A DNA stretch of 64,000 nt from contig OZ024864.1 of the NCBI GenBank assembly GCA_964017155.1, positions 37,864,230-37,928,229 of the forward strand, given 5' to 3'. Position 1 is the first letter of the stretch. Each line of letters opens with the position of its first letter. This stretch comes from Oasisia sp. SBJ-2009. Its lineage: Eukaryota; Annelida; Polychaeta; Sabellida; Siboglinidae. Position numbers and translations under genes: made by a program. The notes beneath the pieces are model-generated. The model did no database searches and had not been told where the DNA came from. It worked only from the letters and a program-made list of their open reading frames with translations. Below are positions 36,872-47,876 of the stretch, in pieces.

Positions 36872-38881
36872 TTACTGGTGTGTGTGTGTGGCTGTCGCTG
36901 CTGTTATTGTCTGACTGGCTGGTCTGCGATCAAGCTGTCGCTTTCTGTAAACGTCAAGTACAGATCTCTGTTGTTTTGCCTTGAAGTAGTCTTTCATCCG
37001 CTGTGACTTTGTAGCTCGTCTGTGTCGGCGCACAGCTGGCTGCCTGGCATATTCTCGTTGGTACATAACATCTTGCTGGATGCGTTTTACTGCACGAGCA
37101 ACTTTTCCACCCTTCGTAATGGGACACTGCACATTTTCTAGCTTCCGCAGCATCGATTCTCCAGCACCGTAGTTTAGGCGATCTATGACAGAACACACAC
37201 GTCCCAGTGCATTGCGGCTGAACTTAACATTCTTGGGCAGTGATGCAGAGAAGGCTCTGTTTGCAGATTCGTTCGGGTTGGTTGTCAGTCTGCGGCGTGT
37301 CAAGTGAAGTGCGACATGGCCAAGACGCATCTCTATCAGTCCTTGGAGTGTGCTTCGATCACCGTCTGTCATGTTTACTCGTGTCAGGCCGCACGCCTTC
37401 AGATGCGGAGAGGTGTTCCACCAGTTCCTTCTGCCACCCCTGCAGACAATCGCGTGCCTGCGACAGTTAGCACACGAACCTGCATAGCAGTCGAGTGTAG
37501 CCTGAATGACATCCGGCATGCGTGTCGCTATGGCAGTTTCATCGCTGTCGTGAAGCATATGGACACTGGTGTAGACCATCTGACACCTTGTCTTCACATC
37601 CTCTGAAAACAGTCTTCTGTTTTCTGTTCGCCTCGCTGCATTCTCTCCGGGAAACATCATAGAGGAGAACGATGCCTTCACGATGTGACGAAATTGTGTC
37701 TGAGACAGATGTGTCGTATTGGATTGCCTCTGTGTTTCCATGCCAGCTGGCATGGCATCTTGTATGCCACGTGAAGCCAGTGCATCTCCATCTGTAGCGA
37801 CATACTTGATTGCGACACCATCTCGTGCCAGACTGTCACCAATGTGTTTCCCGATCCTGTACTCAGACAGTGGCTCTGTAGCGGGGACATTGGCTGTACA
37901 TCCAACATGTCCAGGGCAGGTGACGTTTAACCCTTTACTTCGAAGTGAAGATCCTAATTTGCACAGTTTATTGTCCAGTTGGAAAGCTATGATTTCCCGT
38001 TGACCAGTTTGCCAGCTGAATGCAGTCCCGAGAGCCTGCGATGCATTCTGTCCACCACAGCTGTAAGTGTTTTTGAGGTTCGTAGAATTGTATCGAACAT
38101 AGACACTGATGTTAATCGGAGCATCTTCTGGCAGACCACCAAGAGTGTTAGTCTCCTTGGATCTCTGTCTTCTCATGCGCAAGTCATCCATTGTTGCTTG
38201 TGCAGTGAGTGCTGCCACCTTGTTCGCTGTTCTTTGCAATCCAGTGTGACTTGGAGGGGGTGTGTGCATTGCTGTCAGAATGTGACGGAACTTGGTAGTG
38301 GCGGTTGTTGTATCCTGCAGACCGATGTGAAGTGCTACATTCGTTGTGGCAGCCCGCTGACCACAGTGTCCAGTTTCAATCTCACTGTACAGCTTGTACA
38401 TGCGTGAGTGATACTCGCAGTTCACACATTTCAACGACTCCTTCCAACAGAGGCCAATCTGTTGTTCCTGGTATAATTGAAATTGTGGCGAAGGGCACAT
38501 GTTCTGCTCGGCATGCTCAGTGTAGCATTCATTCCACATCTGAGCATTCTTTCCAACATTCAGCAAACGCATTTCGGAGGAAAGTCCTTGATTTTCATCT
38601 GGCTGGAGGTAGCTTTCTGTTAAAGTTAGTCCTCGGTTTGGCCGCGGCCGAAGAATCTTGCTGCCGCCAGATATTCCATCAGCATCAGGGACTGTCAAGA
38701 GGCCACCAGACGTTTCTTGTACAACTCTTGAGAAATCTTCCCTGTCTAGACGTGGCATCCATACAGAACTGTGCTGTGTTTCGGTCGTTTCGTCATGTGT
38801 TGATTCAAAATATGGGTGCCCTTGCTGAAAGCCACGGCTAGATTTGCACATTCTTCCAACAGGCGATGTTTTCCTATTACT
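36872..38881 (-). pseudogene. Mutator-like transposase, U9, open but 5'-truncated by the array edge
   Basis: 659 codons are open from 38851 to 36872, covering all catalytic motifs with no frameshift, no nonsense codon and no 15-nt deletion. Homology ends at 38881, before the usual ATG, so the native start is lost. An internal Met at 38851 could serve as a start. Ends early through (GT)6. Confidence 0.8.
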
Positions 38882-39600
38882 TTATGAGAAGACAAAAATC
38901 ATGCCATAATTTACAAAATTGCTATCGTTTACCAATCACGTTGCCGAAAAACTTTTCGTATGTAACATCAACACTCGAATAACGAACGATAGCACACTCC
39001 TTTCACAAGTAGATGCTCCCTTATCAGAAGCAATGTGAGCATAGTGCATATTAATGAAATACTATAAATTAAATAAACCAAACTATGTACGGACGGTGAA
39101 CCGATCAACAAAATGGCTGCAAATCGGCGAAACGAACATGCCGCCGACGGGTCATCTTCATTGTATCTCAACAACGAAAAGTCGCACAGACAACGTAGAT
39201 GGACCATAACAGGGTCTCCGTGATTGCTGTCGACATTATTCACGTTGCAAACATCGAAATCCGACTCGAAATCGTCGAGAAATGATCTCAGTAATATCCG
39301 CCAAATGCCGCACAATGTCGGAGGTCAACTAGACGAACGCACTTCAACATCCTTCCAAATAAACTCACTTAATTCGCAAACGAAAACAATTTTTCACAAG
39401 ATGGCGACAGCACATGTTTCCGTGACCTACATTGAGCTTAGATCAGCAGTTTCAGCTGGCTGGTTAAAGTAAAAGAGGGATTTGATCGCGGTAAACGAAA
39501 GGCCCACGAACTGTGATTTTACTGGGCGGTTTTGGACGGTCTGCGCGTACGAGGGGTTGGGCGGTTTTGGACGGTCTGCGCAGTAAAGAGTTAAGAGCCC
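38882..39600. other. CpG-rich unique stretch beside the array
   Basis: Relatively CpG-rich sequence with two YY1-like sites (AAAATGGCTGC near 39111, CAAGATGGCGAC near 39399) and a 23-bp block 'gggcggttttggacgg...' repeated at 39524-39546 and 39559-39581 (period 35). This could be a promoter/first exon of a host gene or a decayed element. The reading frames here (up to 115 codons on the - strand) resemble nothing I recognise. Confidence 0.3.
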
Positions 39601-39788
39601 TCACTAAAACTCTCTCCCGCTTTTTTTGTGAGAGGCCGTCTATCACGGCCCCAACCCCTGCTCACCATGTGATGAGGGCCCCTACATCATAGGCCATGGA
39701 GGCACAGTGGCGCCATCTACCTGACCAGAAGCTGTTTTGCCAGGAGCGCAGAAGGGGATGGCCATGAAGTCCGCACTGGACTGGGTCC

Positions 39789-39940
39789 CGCTGATTGGCT
39801 AAATTCATCTCCGATGCCTAATTAACATATGGACCTTGAACTGGTTAAAGTCCGTCTTCCTACTACAGGGCGACCAGTATCAGTAGTGCTGCCACCTCGC
39901 GTAAAGATCAGTATGAAATCTAATCTCATACCTAAATTTA
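39789..39940 (+). repeat. Dispersed repeat, copy 1 (second copy 44339-44478)
   Basis: Both copies begin CGCTGATTGG and run through 'agtagtgctgccacctcgcg' to 'catacctaaattta'; the 3' 75 bp are nearly identical and the 5' parts have small indels. Same orientation, ~4.5 kb apart, different flanks. Probably a short non-autonomous element. Confidence 0.7.
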
Positions 39941-40129
39941 GTTTCACACGAATCAGTCCATTCAAATGGTCCTTTTGGTTTCTTCAATATTTTGTTTTTT
40001 CAGATAATCCCTGAATAAATTCCCCACGTAGTTGTGAACTTACTCACTTGCAATGCATTCCTTGGTCGTGGCTAGTTTAGTACACTCATGATATGGTCAT
40101 TAGTGATGGAAACACCCTCATGGTACACT

Positions 40130-40581
40130 ATACATCCAAGGAGGCAAATCTCTGCTTAACAAATAATGTGTTTTGGGTTTCAGTTTTAAACTGTTCACCT
40201 CAAATCTCTAGAAAAAGACTTCCAAGTTTTCGAGGGACTTCTCGAAGCTCCTTCCTAATACAATTACGTCATCTAGGTATACCAGTATCTTGTTGCATGC
40301 GAGATCGCATAGAACAAGATTCATAACCCTTTGGAATGTGGCAGGTGCTTTGCATAACCCCTAGGCCATTCTGATATGTTCAAAGAGACTGTATGTGGTA
40401 AGGAACACTGTTTTGTGACTGCTGTGTTCATCTACCATGATTTCCCAGTAGCCACTTGCAGGTTCAGTGTGTGAAATCACAGGTTGTCTGCCAAGTTATC
40501 GGCATATTCTTTGATCAAAGGCAGTAGAAAAGTGTATTTAATAGTTTACACATTTAATTGCTTATAATCAACTGTATACCT
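40130..40581 (-). pseudogene. Ty3/gypsy reverse transcriptase fragment
   Basis: Reading the - strand gives, in order, VDYKQLN, ASGYW, HKTVF, APATFQRVMNLVL and YLDDVIVLGRSFE (YLDD box at 40268-40279), then LKLKPKTHY. This is the canonical order of RT motifs in Ty3/gypsy polyproteins. The frame is broken by in-frame TAGs (in 'RMA*GL' and 'VFF*RF'), by stops in the DYKQLN part, and by a frameshift between TLNL and ASGYW. No LTRs, integrase or gag are visible nearby, so this is an old isolated fragment that cannot encode an enzyme. Confidence 0.85.
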
Positions 40582-40590
40582 TAGTTCAGG

Positions 40591-40780
40591 GCTTTATGCA
40601 GGATCAGGGCCTAATGTATGATAACATTTTTGCCTGTCACACATTTTTGGTGGACACATGGATGTTAACTGATAAGCCAGTTGAGAAACTTGAAATGTGT
40701 TTTATGATATGAAATGGACTAAAATACACATGTGACATCATTTAAACTCATTATTAAGGTATGTGACAATAGCTACAATT
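40591..40780 (+). repeat. Diverged dispersed repeat, copy 1 (second copy 43868-44045)
   Basis: Both start GCTTTATGCAGGAT and share 'ggtggacacatggatgttaa' and further matches to 'acaatatct/acaatagct', with roughly 75-80 percent identity by eye. Same orientation. The second copy follows directly on a GT-rich microsatellite. Confidence 0.6.
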
Positions 40781-41182
40781 GTTTAATTTTTTTTTTTAAA
40801 TACCAGTTTTTGGGCCTTCAGAATGAGCCAATTAAACACCAAGGGTAAGTTGGATGTAAAAAAAACATCACTTATAGAACCAACTGTTTGGCTTAGCCTG
40901 GCTACTACCCTGTGACAATTACTTGAGTATTGCATCTGGTCTTTATGTTTCTTTTCTATCTTTCGTTTCTTTTGTTTCATTGCAGTAGGTTGTCCAGCAT
41001 GGGTCGAATTCTTCGAGTGTAATCCTAGGTTAAAAAACATCAAAACCTTTACTGAAATCCAGTATTCATCACTACATGTGACATTTGGTTTTACTTGCTG
41101 CATTTGCAGTATTTGTCAAGCTTACATAGTTGTTACTTTTTCTTTTTTCACATACGATTGCACACCAATAAGTACAATTTAA

Positions 41183-43166
41183 AGGGCAATTCCACGGTAA
41201 CGGAATTACAATTCACAATATTTTTTGGTTTAAAATGGTTATATTTTCACATTCAGCATGTATCTACAAAAGAAACTTAAACATGGTTTGAAGTCCAAAC
41301 TACACCCTATAAGTACCAGTGGTACCTGTTAAGAAATATAAAATAATTACAAAATTATGGCTGTTTTAATTTTGGTAACGGAATTACTCAGAGAATTTGA
41401 ACATCAGTTTTTATTAAATGTCATGACATATCGTCTGAAATCTGCAATCTACCAGGGCCAACAACTAGCATTAATAAATAGACATATAACATGACCTTGT
41501 ATTGGTTAGAATTTTACTCATGATATATGTACTGTTTTTTATAGTGAACTGGTTTTGATCGGTAACGGAATTACATGCAAAAGTAACGGAATTACGAGTC
41601 TGACTATTTTTCGAATGAAACATCAAATAATAATTGATGCTCATTTTTTCTTTTCTGCAAGATTACAGAACACCATAACTTCATGTTCTACTAAAAATAA
41701 CAATTGTACTGGCCAATAATTGTACACACAGTACAGCGATGTATTTCACATTTAACTCAAAATCAGTCGAAAGCAGTTATTGAACTCCAGTCCATCTGTG
41801 GGTCAGGGAGGATGTTAATGTCACAATCTTTATCAGTAGAGGCAGTCAATATATCTTCAACATCAGACCACATAAATTTACATAGTTCAACACACTTCAA
41901 GTAATTTGTCACCTTAGTTTAAAAAATCCGGGAAGACACTTTTTTGCTTTTTTTTACAACCATCCACTTTAAATCCAGAAATTTTGGCAAAGTCTTTTCT
42001 GTGTTCTCAAGTTTGATTACCCATGCTGTTGTCTTCTTTGTCATCTTCATTATTTCAGTATTTTAATTTTGAAGAAGTTCCTCATGGATTATTATTTGAC
42101 ATGGTTTTGTATAACAGTCACAAACAATGTAATTGACTACCCTCTGACTCTTTGCAACTGCTTAATGTTGGGAATTAGACTGATCTCATTCCAGTCATAT
42201 GAGCTTTATCATTTTTAATTCAACCATGGCTTAGTTGTAAAATATTCTGACAGGTCCTGGCAGCAACTTTGTTAAACTCATTGGATGTGATCACGCGATA
42301 TCACTCCAGAGAACAATTGGAGTCATAGTCTTGGACAATAAACCTTATCCATGCGGTAAAGAAATACTGTGTAGAATTTCTTTGAAAATCCATGAACACA
42401 TTCTGCAACTGATCTTTGATAGATAATCTGGCCTATCTTGTAGATTTATATGGATCACTGCTACCATTCCGTGTAGTATCACGTTTTTTACAGATAGTAC
42501 ATGTTACAAATAGTGCGTGTTTCTGAATCCATGGACAGTTTTCATAAAGTCCAAAGATTCCATTCGTATTTAACTGAAACATTGTCCCAGGGCCTGTGCT
42601 GACCTCTAATGTACTTAGGTCCCATTATTAGTTTCTTATTATGATTTATAGTGCAAAAGAAAAAAACTTGTAATTCTGTTATTGTAATTCCGTTACCAAA
42701 ATGTAATTTCGTTACCATGATTCCCGCAAGATGAGAAACTGTTAATTTTGATCACTTGTTGGCTCTCAGGAAAACTTTATGTACTTTTTCGGTAACGGAA
42801 TTACATAATAAATATATGAAAATGTGTGACTACCCATATCAAAATACAGCTTATGCAGTACAAGTTGCTTTCTGAATTTTGAAAACGTACAGTATGAACT
42901 TTGAAAATCTATAAAACAAAGGTAAATTAGTTAAGAGTTAATGGTAAGATGGGAGGGGTTTCTGTTGGCCCTTGTTTTTCTATTAGTTTGACTGCTAAGA
43001 ATTAACTCCATTAGAAACGCAATTAAAAACAATTGTGAACTGACGGCACAATTTTTTTACTTGGGCCTGAATTTTACGTATGTTTTACATCAGTGGTACA
43101 ACTTTTACACTGTTTCAACAACATTTAATTTTTAGCAGTCTGAGCTCTCCAATATGGAATTGCCCT
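41183..43166. mobile_element. Decayed DNA transposon with 12-bp TIRs and a repeated 14-mer
   Basis: Bounded by the inverted pair AGGGCAATTCCA (41183-41194) and TGGAATTGCCCT (43155-43166). The 14-mer GGTAACGGAATTAC occurs exactly at 41196, 41374, 41561 and 42791, in reverse complement at 42684, and with one mismatch at 41582 and 42703 (reverse). The repeats cluster in the two end regions and leave the middle free, like subterminal transposase-binding repeats. A degenerate - strand coding remnant lies between them. The target duplication is unclear (TTAA on the left, TAAA on the right), so the superfamily is not assigned. Confidence 0.55.
42301..42624 (-). pseudogene. Degenerate coding remnant inside the TIR element
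   Basis: 108 codons on the - strand with a single internal TAG (42433-42435) and a CTCTIC-K-like pair, CTICKK, after 'CPWIQKHALFV'. A further shorter open stretch (VNYIVCDCYTKPC..., ~42090-42150) follows downstream. The composition looks protein-coding rather than random. It is probably the element's own transposase or accessory protein; the family is not recognised. Confidence 0.35.
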
Positions 43167-43199
43167 AAAAAGAAAATCTGTCGGTGTCACTAGCTAAAT

Positions 43200-43400
43200 A
43201 CTTGTTTAACATTTTGATGATGTTTTCTATCCCATTTTAAAAATTGGGATTTTTTAATTACTAAAAAAATGGGGATTTTTTATTAATGAAAAAGGGGATT
43301 TTTTCAATTTAAAGCGTATTTTTAAAATTTAAATCAGATTTATTTTATTTTTTATATTTAAATAAACTGGGAGCTTTTGAATTAAAAACTTGCTTCCTAG
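43200..43400. repeat. A/T-rich imperfect tandem repeat
   Basis: Successive 'ggggatttttt' blocks separated by 'aattactaaaaaaat' or 'attaatgaaaaa' (about 43245-43305), followed by more T/A-rich low-complexity sequence. No gene seen. Confidence 0.6.
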
Positions 43401-43767
43401 TAAACAGAAGATTTGGAAGCTTCACTGCATTCTGAAATGAAATACCTCTAACATCTAGAAATTAGGAAACATAATACTAATAGTATATTAATACTTTTAT
43501 TGTACAAACTTTCACTACAAAGAAAATTCAGAATGAACCAACAAATCACAAACTGTGATTCACTGGAATATTGCACATTAACATTACATCCTCAATGTTG
43601 CAAACTGTATGTCCTCATGTTTACTTGCCAATATCCAAAACAGTGTGCCAAATTTGACAGGTATGCAGACTGCATAACTCAAAAAGTCACACTCGCCAGT
43701 GTCTACAAACATTGCTTGTTACTATTCAACACCAGTCAAGCACTGCTACAATTAACCACTGACTGAA

Positions 43768-43775
43768 TGTGTGTG

Positions 43776-43843
<68 letters not shown>

Positions 43844-43846
43844 TGT
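43768..43846. repeat. Compound microsatellite (GT)n-(GTGC)n
   Basis: About eleven GT repeats passing directly into about twelve GTGC repeats, then 'gtgttgtgcatgtgggtgtg'. The open frames across it are low-complexity artefacts. Confidence 0.95.
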
Positions 43847-44059
43847 TGTGCATGTGGGTGTGGGTGTGCTTTATGCAGGATAAAATTATTGCCAGTCACA
43901 CATGTTTTGGTGGACACATGGATGTTAACTGTTAAGCTAGTTTACAAACTTTCAGATGTGCCTGATGACCTGAAATGGGCTACAAACACACATATGACAC
44001 CATTTTCACTCACTTTCAAGGTGTAACTAACAATATCTATGGTTTTGTAAGACCTTTTT

Positions 44060-44164
44060 ACGCCAGGCAACAACACAACACCAGGTGGAATGAAAAATGT
44101 GATACCATAATCTAATTATTTTAACTAAACAGTTTTAGCTAATCCCCAGAGAGGTGGGGCCATT
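44060..44164 (+). repeat. Duplicated block, short version (long version 44477-44756)
   Basis: The ends are shared with the second copy: 'caacaacacaacaccaggtg' at the left and 'agagaggtggggccatt' at the right. Here the two halves are joined directly at GAATGAAAAATGTGATACC; in the second copy ~175 bp lie between them. Confidence 0.75.
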
Positions 44165-44338
44165 CCGCCCTTAAGCTATACAAATTATACCGCTAAAATT
44201 AAAGCAAGACAAGGAAGGTGGGGAGGGAGGTGGAATGCAGCGAAAATAAACCAGATGATAACCAACAATGACGGAATATTAAACGTCCGATTTCTTAAAC
44301 ATCTGAATTCTCTGCAAGTTCGCGCACACGTCTGCGCT

Positions 44339-44478
44339 CCGCTGATTGGTTCTTCATCTCTGATGCCTAACTAACATAAGGACCAAAGTCCATCTTCCTA
44401 CTAGAGGGCGACCTGTATCAGTAGTGCTGCCACCTCGCGTAAAGATCAGTATGAAATCTAATCTCATACCTAAATTTA
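44339..44478 (+). repeat. Dispersed repeat, copy 2 (of 39789-39940)
   Basis: See copy 1. Here it abuts the second, longer version of the 44060 block. Confidence 0.7.
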
Positions 44479-44756
44479 CGCAAGGCAACAACACAACACC
44501 AGGTGGAATGAAAATGGCCAGGATTTATTTCTGACATTTGAACTATAAAGTACATACAATAGTTACAACAAATGTGGGCCAATAGGTCTTCAGACATTGC
44601 CTCGTCTACATAAACATAATACAAAACGAGGCCCACATTATGGGTATGAAACAATAACATATATACATTATACAATGATCCACCAAACATGTGATACCAT
44701 AATCTAATTATTTTAACTAAACAGTTTTAGCTAATCCCCAGAGAGGTGGGGCCATT
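44477..44756 (+). repeat. Duplicated block, long version with ~175-bp internal segment
   Basis: 44477-44513 and 44689-44756 match 44060-44164. The internal ~175 bp (44514-44688) has GGCCAGGATTTATT at its left end, and an internal pair TGTGGGCC / GGCCCACA (near 44570 and 44632) lets it fold. Either an insertion here or a deletion in the other copy. Confidence 0.7.
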
Positions 44757-46134
44757 GCGCCACCAGGTCACCTAGACATGTGACCGCCCCCCCTGTATAT
44801 CCTAAATTTTTGCTCCTTCGTTTTTTTACCCGACCACCCATATTTCTGCCCCTCCATATTCGTTTTTACCCATCCTAATGATGGGTGGACGGGTCTCTAC
44901 ATAAAGCTATGTGAAGGATACAATTTGTGTCAGTCACAACGTTTTGGTCAATGTGATACATGTATAGGATTACGCCTCCATAATAGTATATGTGAATTAT
45001 GTGGTGGTAGACATTATTGAGCGCTATGCATCCGGAAAATGCTCAAGTAATGCTAGGAATTCACATTACAGGAAGGATTTGTTTCCGGGGAATACAGAAG
45101 ACGATATATTCCAGTGTCAACACAATGACACAAGTCATACGAACTGCCAGGCCTTAACATACTGTATCCCGTCCTAAACAAAACCTCCATAGTTGAAATT
45201 GCCCGTCCAAATGATGGGTGGATGGCTCTCTGGGTAAAGCTATACCTTACTTCCCCATCTTTCTACCTTACTAGCACTGGTGGAGATGCTCACTCTGACT
45301 ATGTCTATGCAAACACAAGACGCTATGTAAGTAACTGTGTCATTAAAAAGTCGCTTTGAAACCAGCCACATGACACACCACCACACGTAAAAAGCTAACA
45401 TTCCATATATACGGATGCATCATGTGGACGCGGCATGTGGTGTGCGCCTGTGTGGCAATAAATGGCTACAATGTGAACACGTAGGAGTGATTCCAAATAT
45501 GTGGATACAAATGCGGCAAATAAATCACTCCATGTAGTGATTCAAAATGCATCCGCACATGACTCAGACAGGAAATTCCAAGAGTGACTTCATTACTGAC
45601 TTGATTTCCCAACTTTCTTAATGGCGGAAAGGTATTGGGGGGAAGGTAATAGTATTCTGTATCTGTCATCAAGGATTGAAACGTGTCGTCTGCCTAGTTC
45701 AACAATTAGGCCTAGAAGTTGTTGTAGAAGAACTTCTCATCCTGCTGGAGTTCATGGACTGACTACATTATGATTGTACCGACCACAGTGACTCTGTTGT
45801 TAATGATGTCGTGAACCCACCAATGGTACCGTGGCCTTCAGCTTTGCGTCATGTAGACGTATTAGAATAAAATCTTCCATGTATCTTTTACAATATTTGT
45901 ACATGCCTATGCATGAGCTGGTCCCCAAGATTCAACACTTAGAAATGTTGGTTGTAAAAATAAGCTAATAATAAGGGAATCCTACAGTGCTCCCATCTTA
46001 CAGGGCTGTCAGAATTATAGCTAAATGCACTGCGTTCTGCAATGATGGAATCACTCAAGACGCTTGACACATCCGCAAATTGCAGCCATATCCGTAAGCC
46101 GCATCCGTATTTATGGAATCTTAAATTGACATAC
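44757..46134. other. No gene recognised
   Basis: Only short duplicated motifs are seen, such as 'aatgatgggtgga' followed by an 'aaagctat' at 44877 and again at 45211. The ORFs here are short and without recognisable motifs. Confidence 0.5.
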
Positions 46135-46197
46135 AATGCTATTTTATCTGTGTGGATAAAATAGCATTCTATTGTGGATGTTAAAATAGAATGCTAT
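46135..46197. repeat. Double (slipped) palindrome
   Basis: AATGCTATTTTATC (46135-46148) pairs perfectly with 46155-46168 across a 6-base loop. The right arm of that hairpin overlaps a second stem, ATAGCATTCTATT (46161-46173), which pairs with 46185-46197. The two hairpins are mutually exclusive. Confidence 0.8.
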
Positions 46198-46605
46198 TGG
46201 ATATGTCCAGGGCTCATAATCACCTGGGTGTGATTGTTGGTCAGTAGTCCAAAATGCTTCTGCTATTGTGTTTACTTTGACATTTGCCCCAGTACTACAC
46301 ACAGTGTCTGCTTTGACACCTACTTCATTGTTATTGTCCTCACTAGTGGACCTGCTGAAGGTGGGATTAACACCTCTGTGACTTGTCTGGTCAAACTCCC
46401 ATTGTGGTGTTGTAACTACCCCAACACTTGTGCCATAAGTGCTCTGAGTAATCACTAAGACATCTACTCCACTACAGTTGTCCTGACTGGAGGACAGACA
46501 TGGAGTTGGTCTGCTGTCATTGTGGTTTGGTTGGCCGATTTGTGGTTTGGTTGACAGACACCCAAAAGGGTGGTACGTGGTGGATCCATGGTTAACAGGT
46601 TTCAC
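46144..46605 (-). other. Unrecognised 153-codon ORF
   Basis: Open frame rich in Thr, Ser, Asn and Gln with no recognised domain, overlapping the double palindrome at its 3' end. It may be chance or a remnant of a mobile element. No splice or neighbour context supports it. Confidence 0.2.
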
Positions 46606-47519
46606 TGTATTTAGTTTGCCGGTGATTTATCTATTCCATCACCCTATCTGTTAAGAATCACGACAAGGGCTGGTGACTACCACAAAAAGTGAAGTGGCAC
46701 GATGGTTCACTGGACGCTCAATCAAGGTTCACATGTAGGGATGTTGTCGCTGGCGAATTGCATCATTTTTGCTTCTTGCAGCAACACTAAACTGTGAATT
46801 GTATACGCGACAAAATACTTGTGACAATAGTGTGTCACTTAGAACTACTTATCCAATCCAGATCGGTGACCCACGCCCGTAGATATTTCTCAGCATTTCT
46901 TCTTCAAAACAGATGCTGCCATCTTCGTTCATGCTTTGGTGCCATATTGATCAGTACAATGGTCAGCCCAGATCGTCGGCTTGCTTAGGTAGGAGAGTAT
47001 TCAAATGCTTCAATGGAATGGTTGTGATTTGCTATTTCAAGACCAGGTGATAAATCTCATCTAATTCAAATGCTCAATGGTGGATCTCCAGAGTTTGCAA
47101 TGCAAACATCTAAAACTGGCTGAGCAATTCATCTGTAAACCATCACACACCGACAAACCTTACAAAAACCTAAAAAAATTAATAGTGGACCTCCATTCAG
47201 TTAACACCTCAAATTGATCGGCCTCCGGAAAATGTCTTGGGAGTTTCACTGTTTGATAATAAAATTATCTCCTTCACGACTTTCATGAAGTTGTCCACCA
47301 GCAGAAAGGAAAGGCTGTGTGCACTATGCAGCCATGTTCGCAAACAGAGTTTCTGCAACAATCATCGCCTGGTGATCTCCAGGGGCGGTATTCCTGAACA
47401 ACATATGAATTTCTTAAAGTTTTTTTCGTAAAAATGGTATCAAAACTTTGTAAGTTACGATTTTTTCATAAATGCTATTCCGTTAATAGTTTAGATCGTC
47501 AACACCGTTCTCAGAACAC
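46606..47519. other. No gene recognised
   Basis: Unique AT-rich sequence without convincing ORFs or repeats. Confidence 0.4.
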
Positions 47520-47876
47520 ATACCGTATTCGCCCGTGGAAATGCCCAGGGCGTTTATATTGGATATAGGGAGGTATTGGGGGTGGGCATTTACACGAATG
47601 TTCGGCCAGAAAGTTTGAATACCACTATTTTTTATGTATTGCCGCCATGTTTCACAAGCTCAAGGTCAACAGTTATCATGATGTTATCACAACATGTGCT
47701 GTTACTAACATGTACACTACCATGTCATAACTATATTCTGGAACATGCAGTCAAATTATCCACAATGAAACATTTTAAAAAACCACATTTATTAACAATC
47801 ATTTATTTAAACAATGTTCTGATGTCATCAAAGCTTATATACAAGATATGTTGGCCTGTTCAGAGTTTGCTCAGAG
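47520..47876. other. Possible 3' end of the pogo-like element
   Basis: Contains 'taccgtattcgcccgtgg' and two related G-rich/T-rich blocks (GGGCGTTTATATTGG and GGGCATTTACACGAATG) 300-350 bp beyond the stop of the pogo-like transposase remnant, where its terminal region would be expected. No matching opposite end was found, so this is a weak inference. Confidence 0.25.

Larger units (their letters stand above)
35500..38881 (+). mobile_element. Array unit U9, truncated at the right edge of the array
   Basis: Homology to the other units stops at 38880/38881, inside the transposase N-terminal coding region, just after 'ttcctattact'. Everything beyond is unrelated sequence. The nuclease is open and the remaining transposase frame is uninterrupted. 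Confidence 0.9.

Noticed and set aside
1..38881. Group I intron or rDNA context for the I-PpoI-like nuclease
   Set aside because: No rRNA sequence or intron core is visible; the gene sits in a transposon unit.
1..38881. CRISPR array
   Set aside because: The repeats are 4.27 kb coding units, not short repeats with unique spacers.
38968..39315. 115-codon - strand ORF as a gene
   Set aside because: No recognisable motif; CpG-rich DNA gives long chance frames, and a competing + strand frame also exists.
41183..43166. Assignment of the TIR element to a TTAA-type family
   Set aside because: TTAA precedes the left end but the right end is followed by AAAA, so no duplication is shown.
43726..44026. 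ORFs across the GT/GTGC microsatellite
   Set aside because: Low-complexity translations of a simple repeat.
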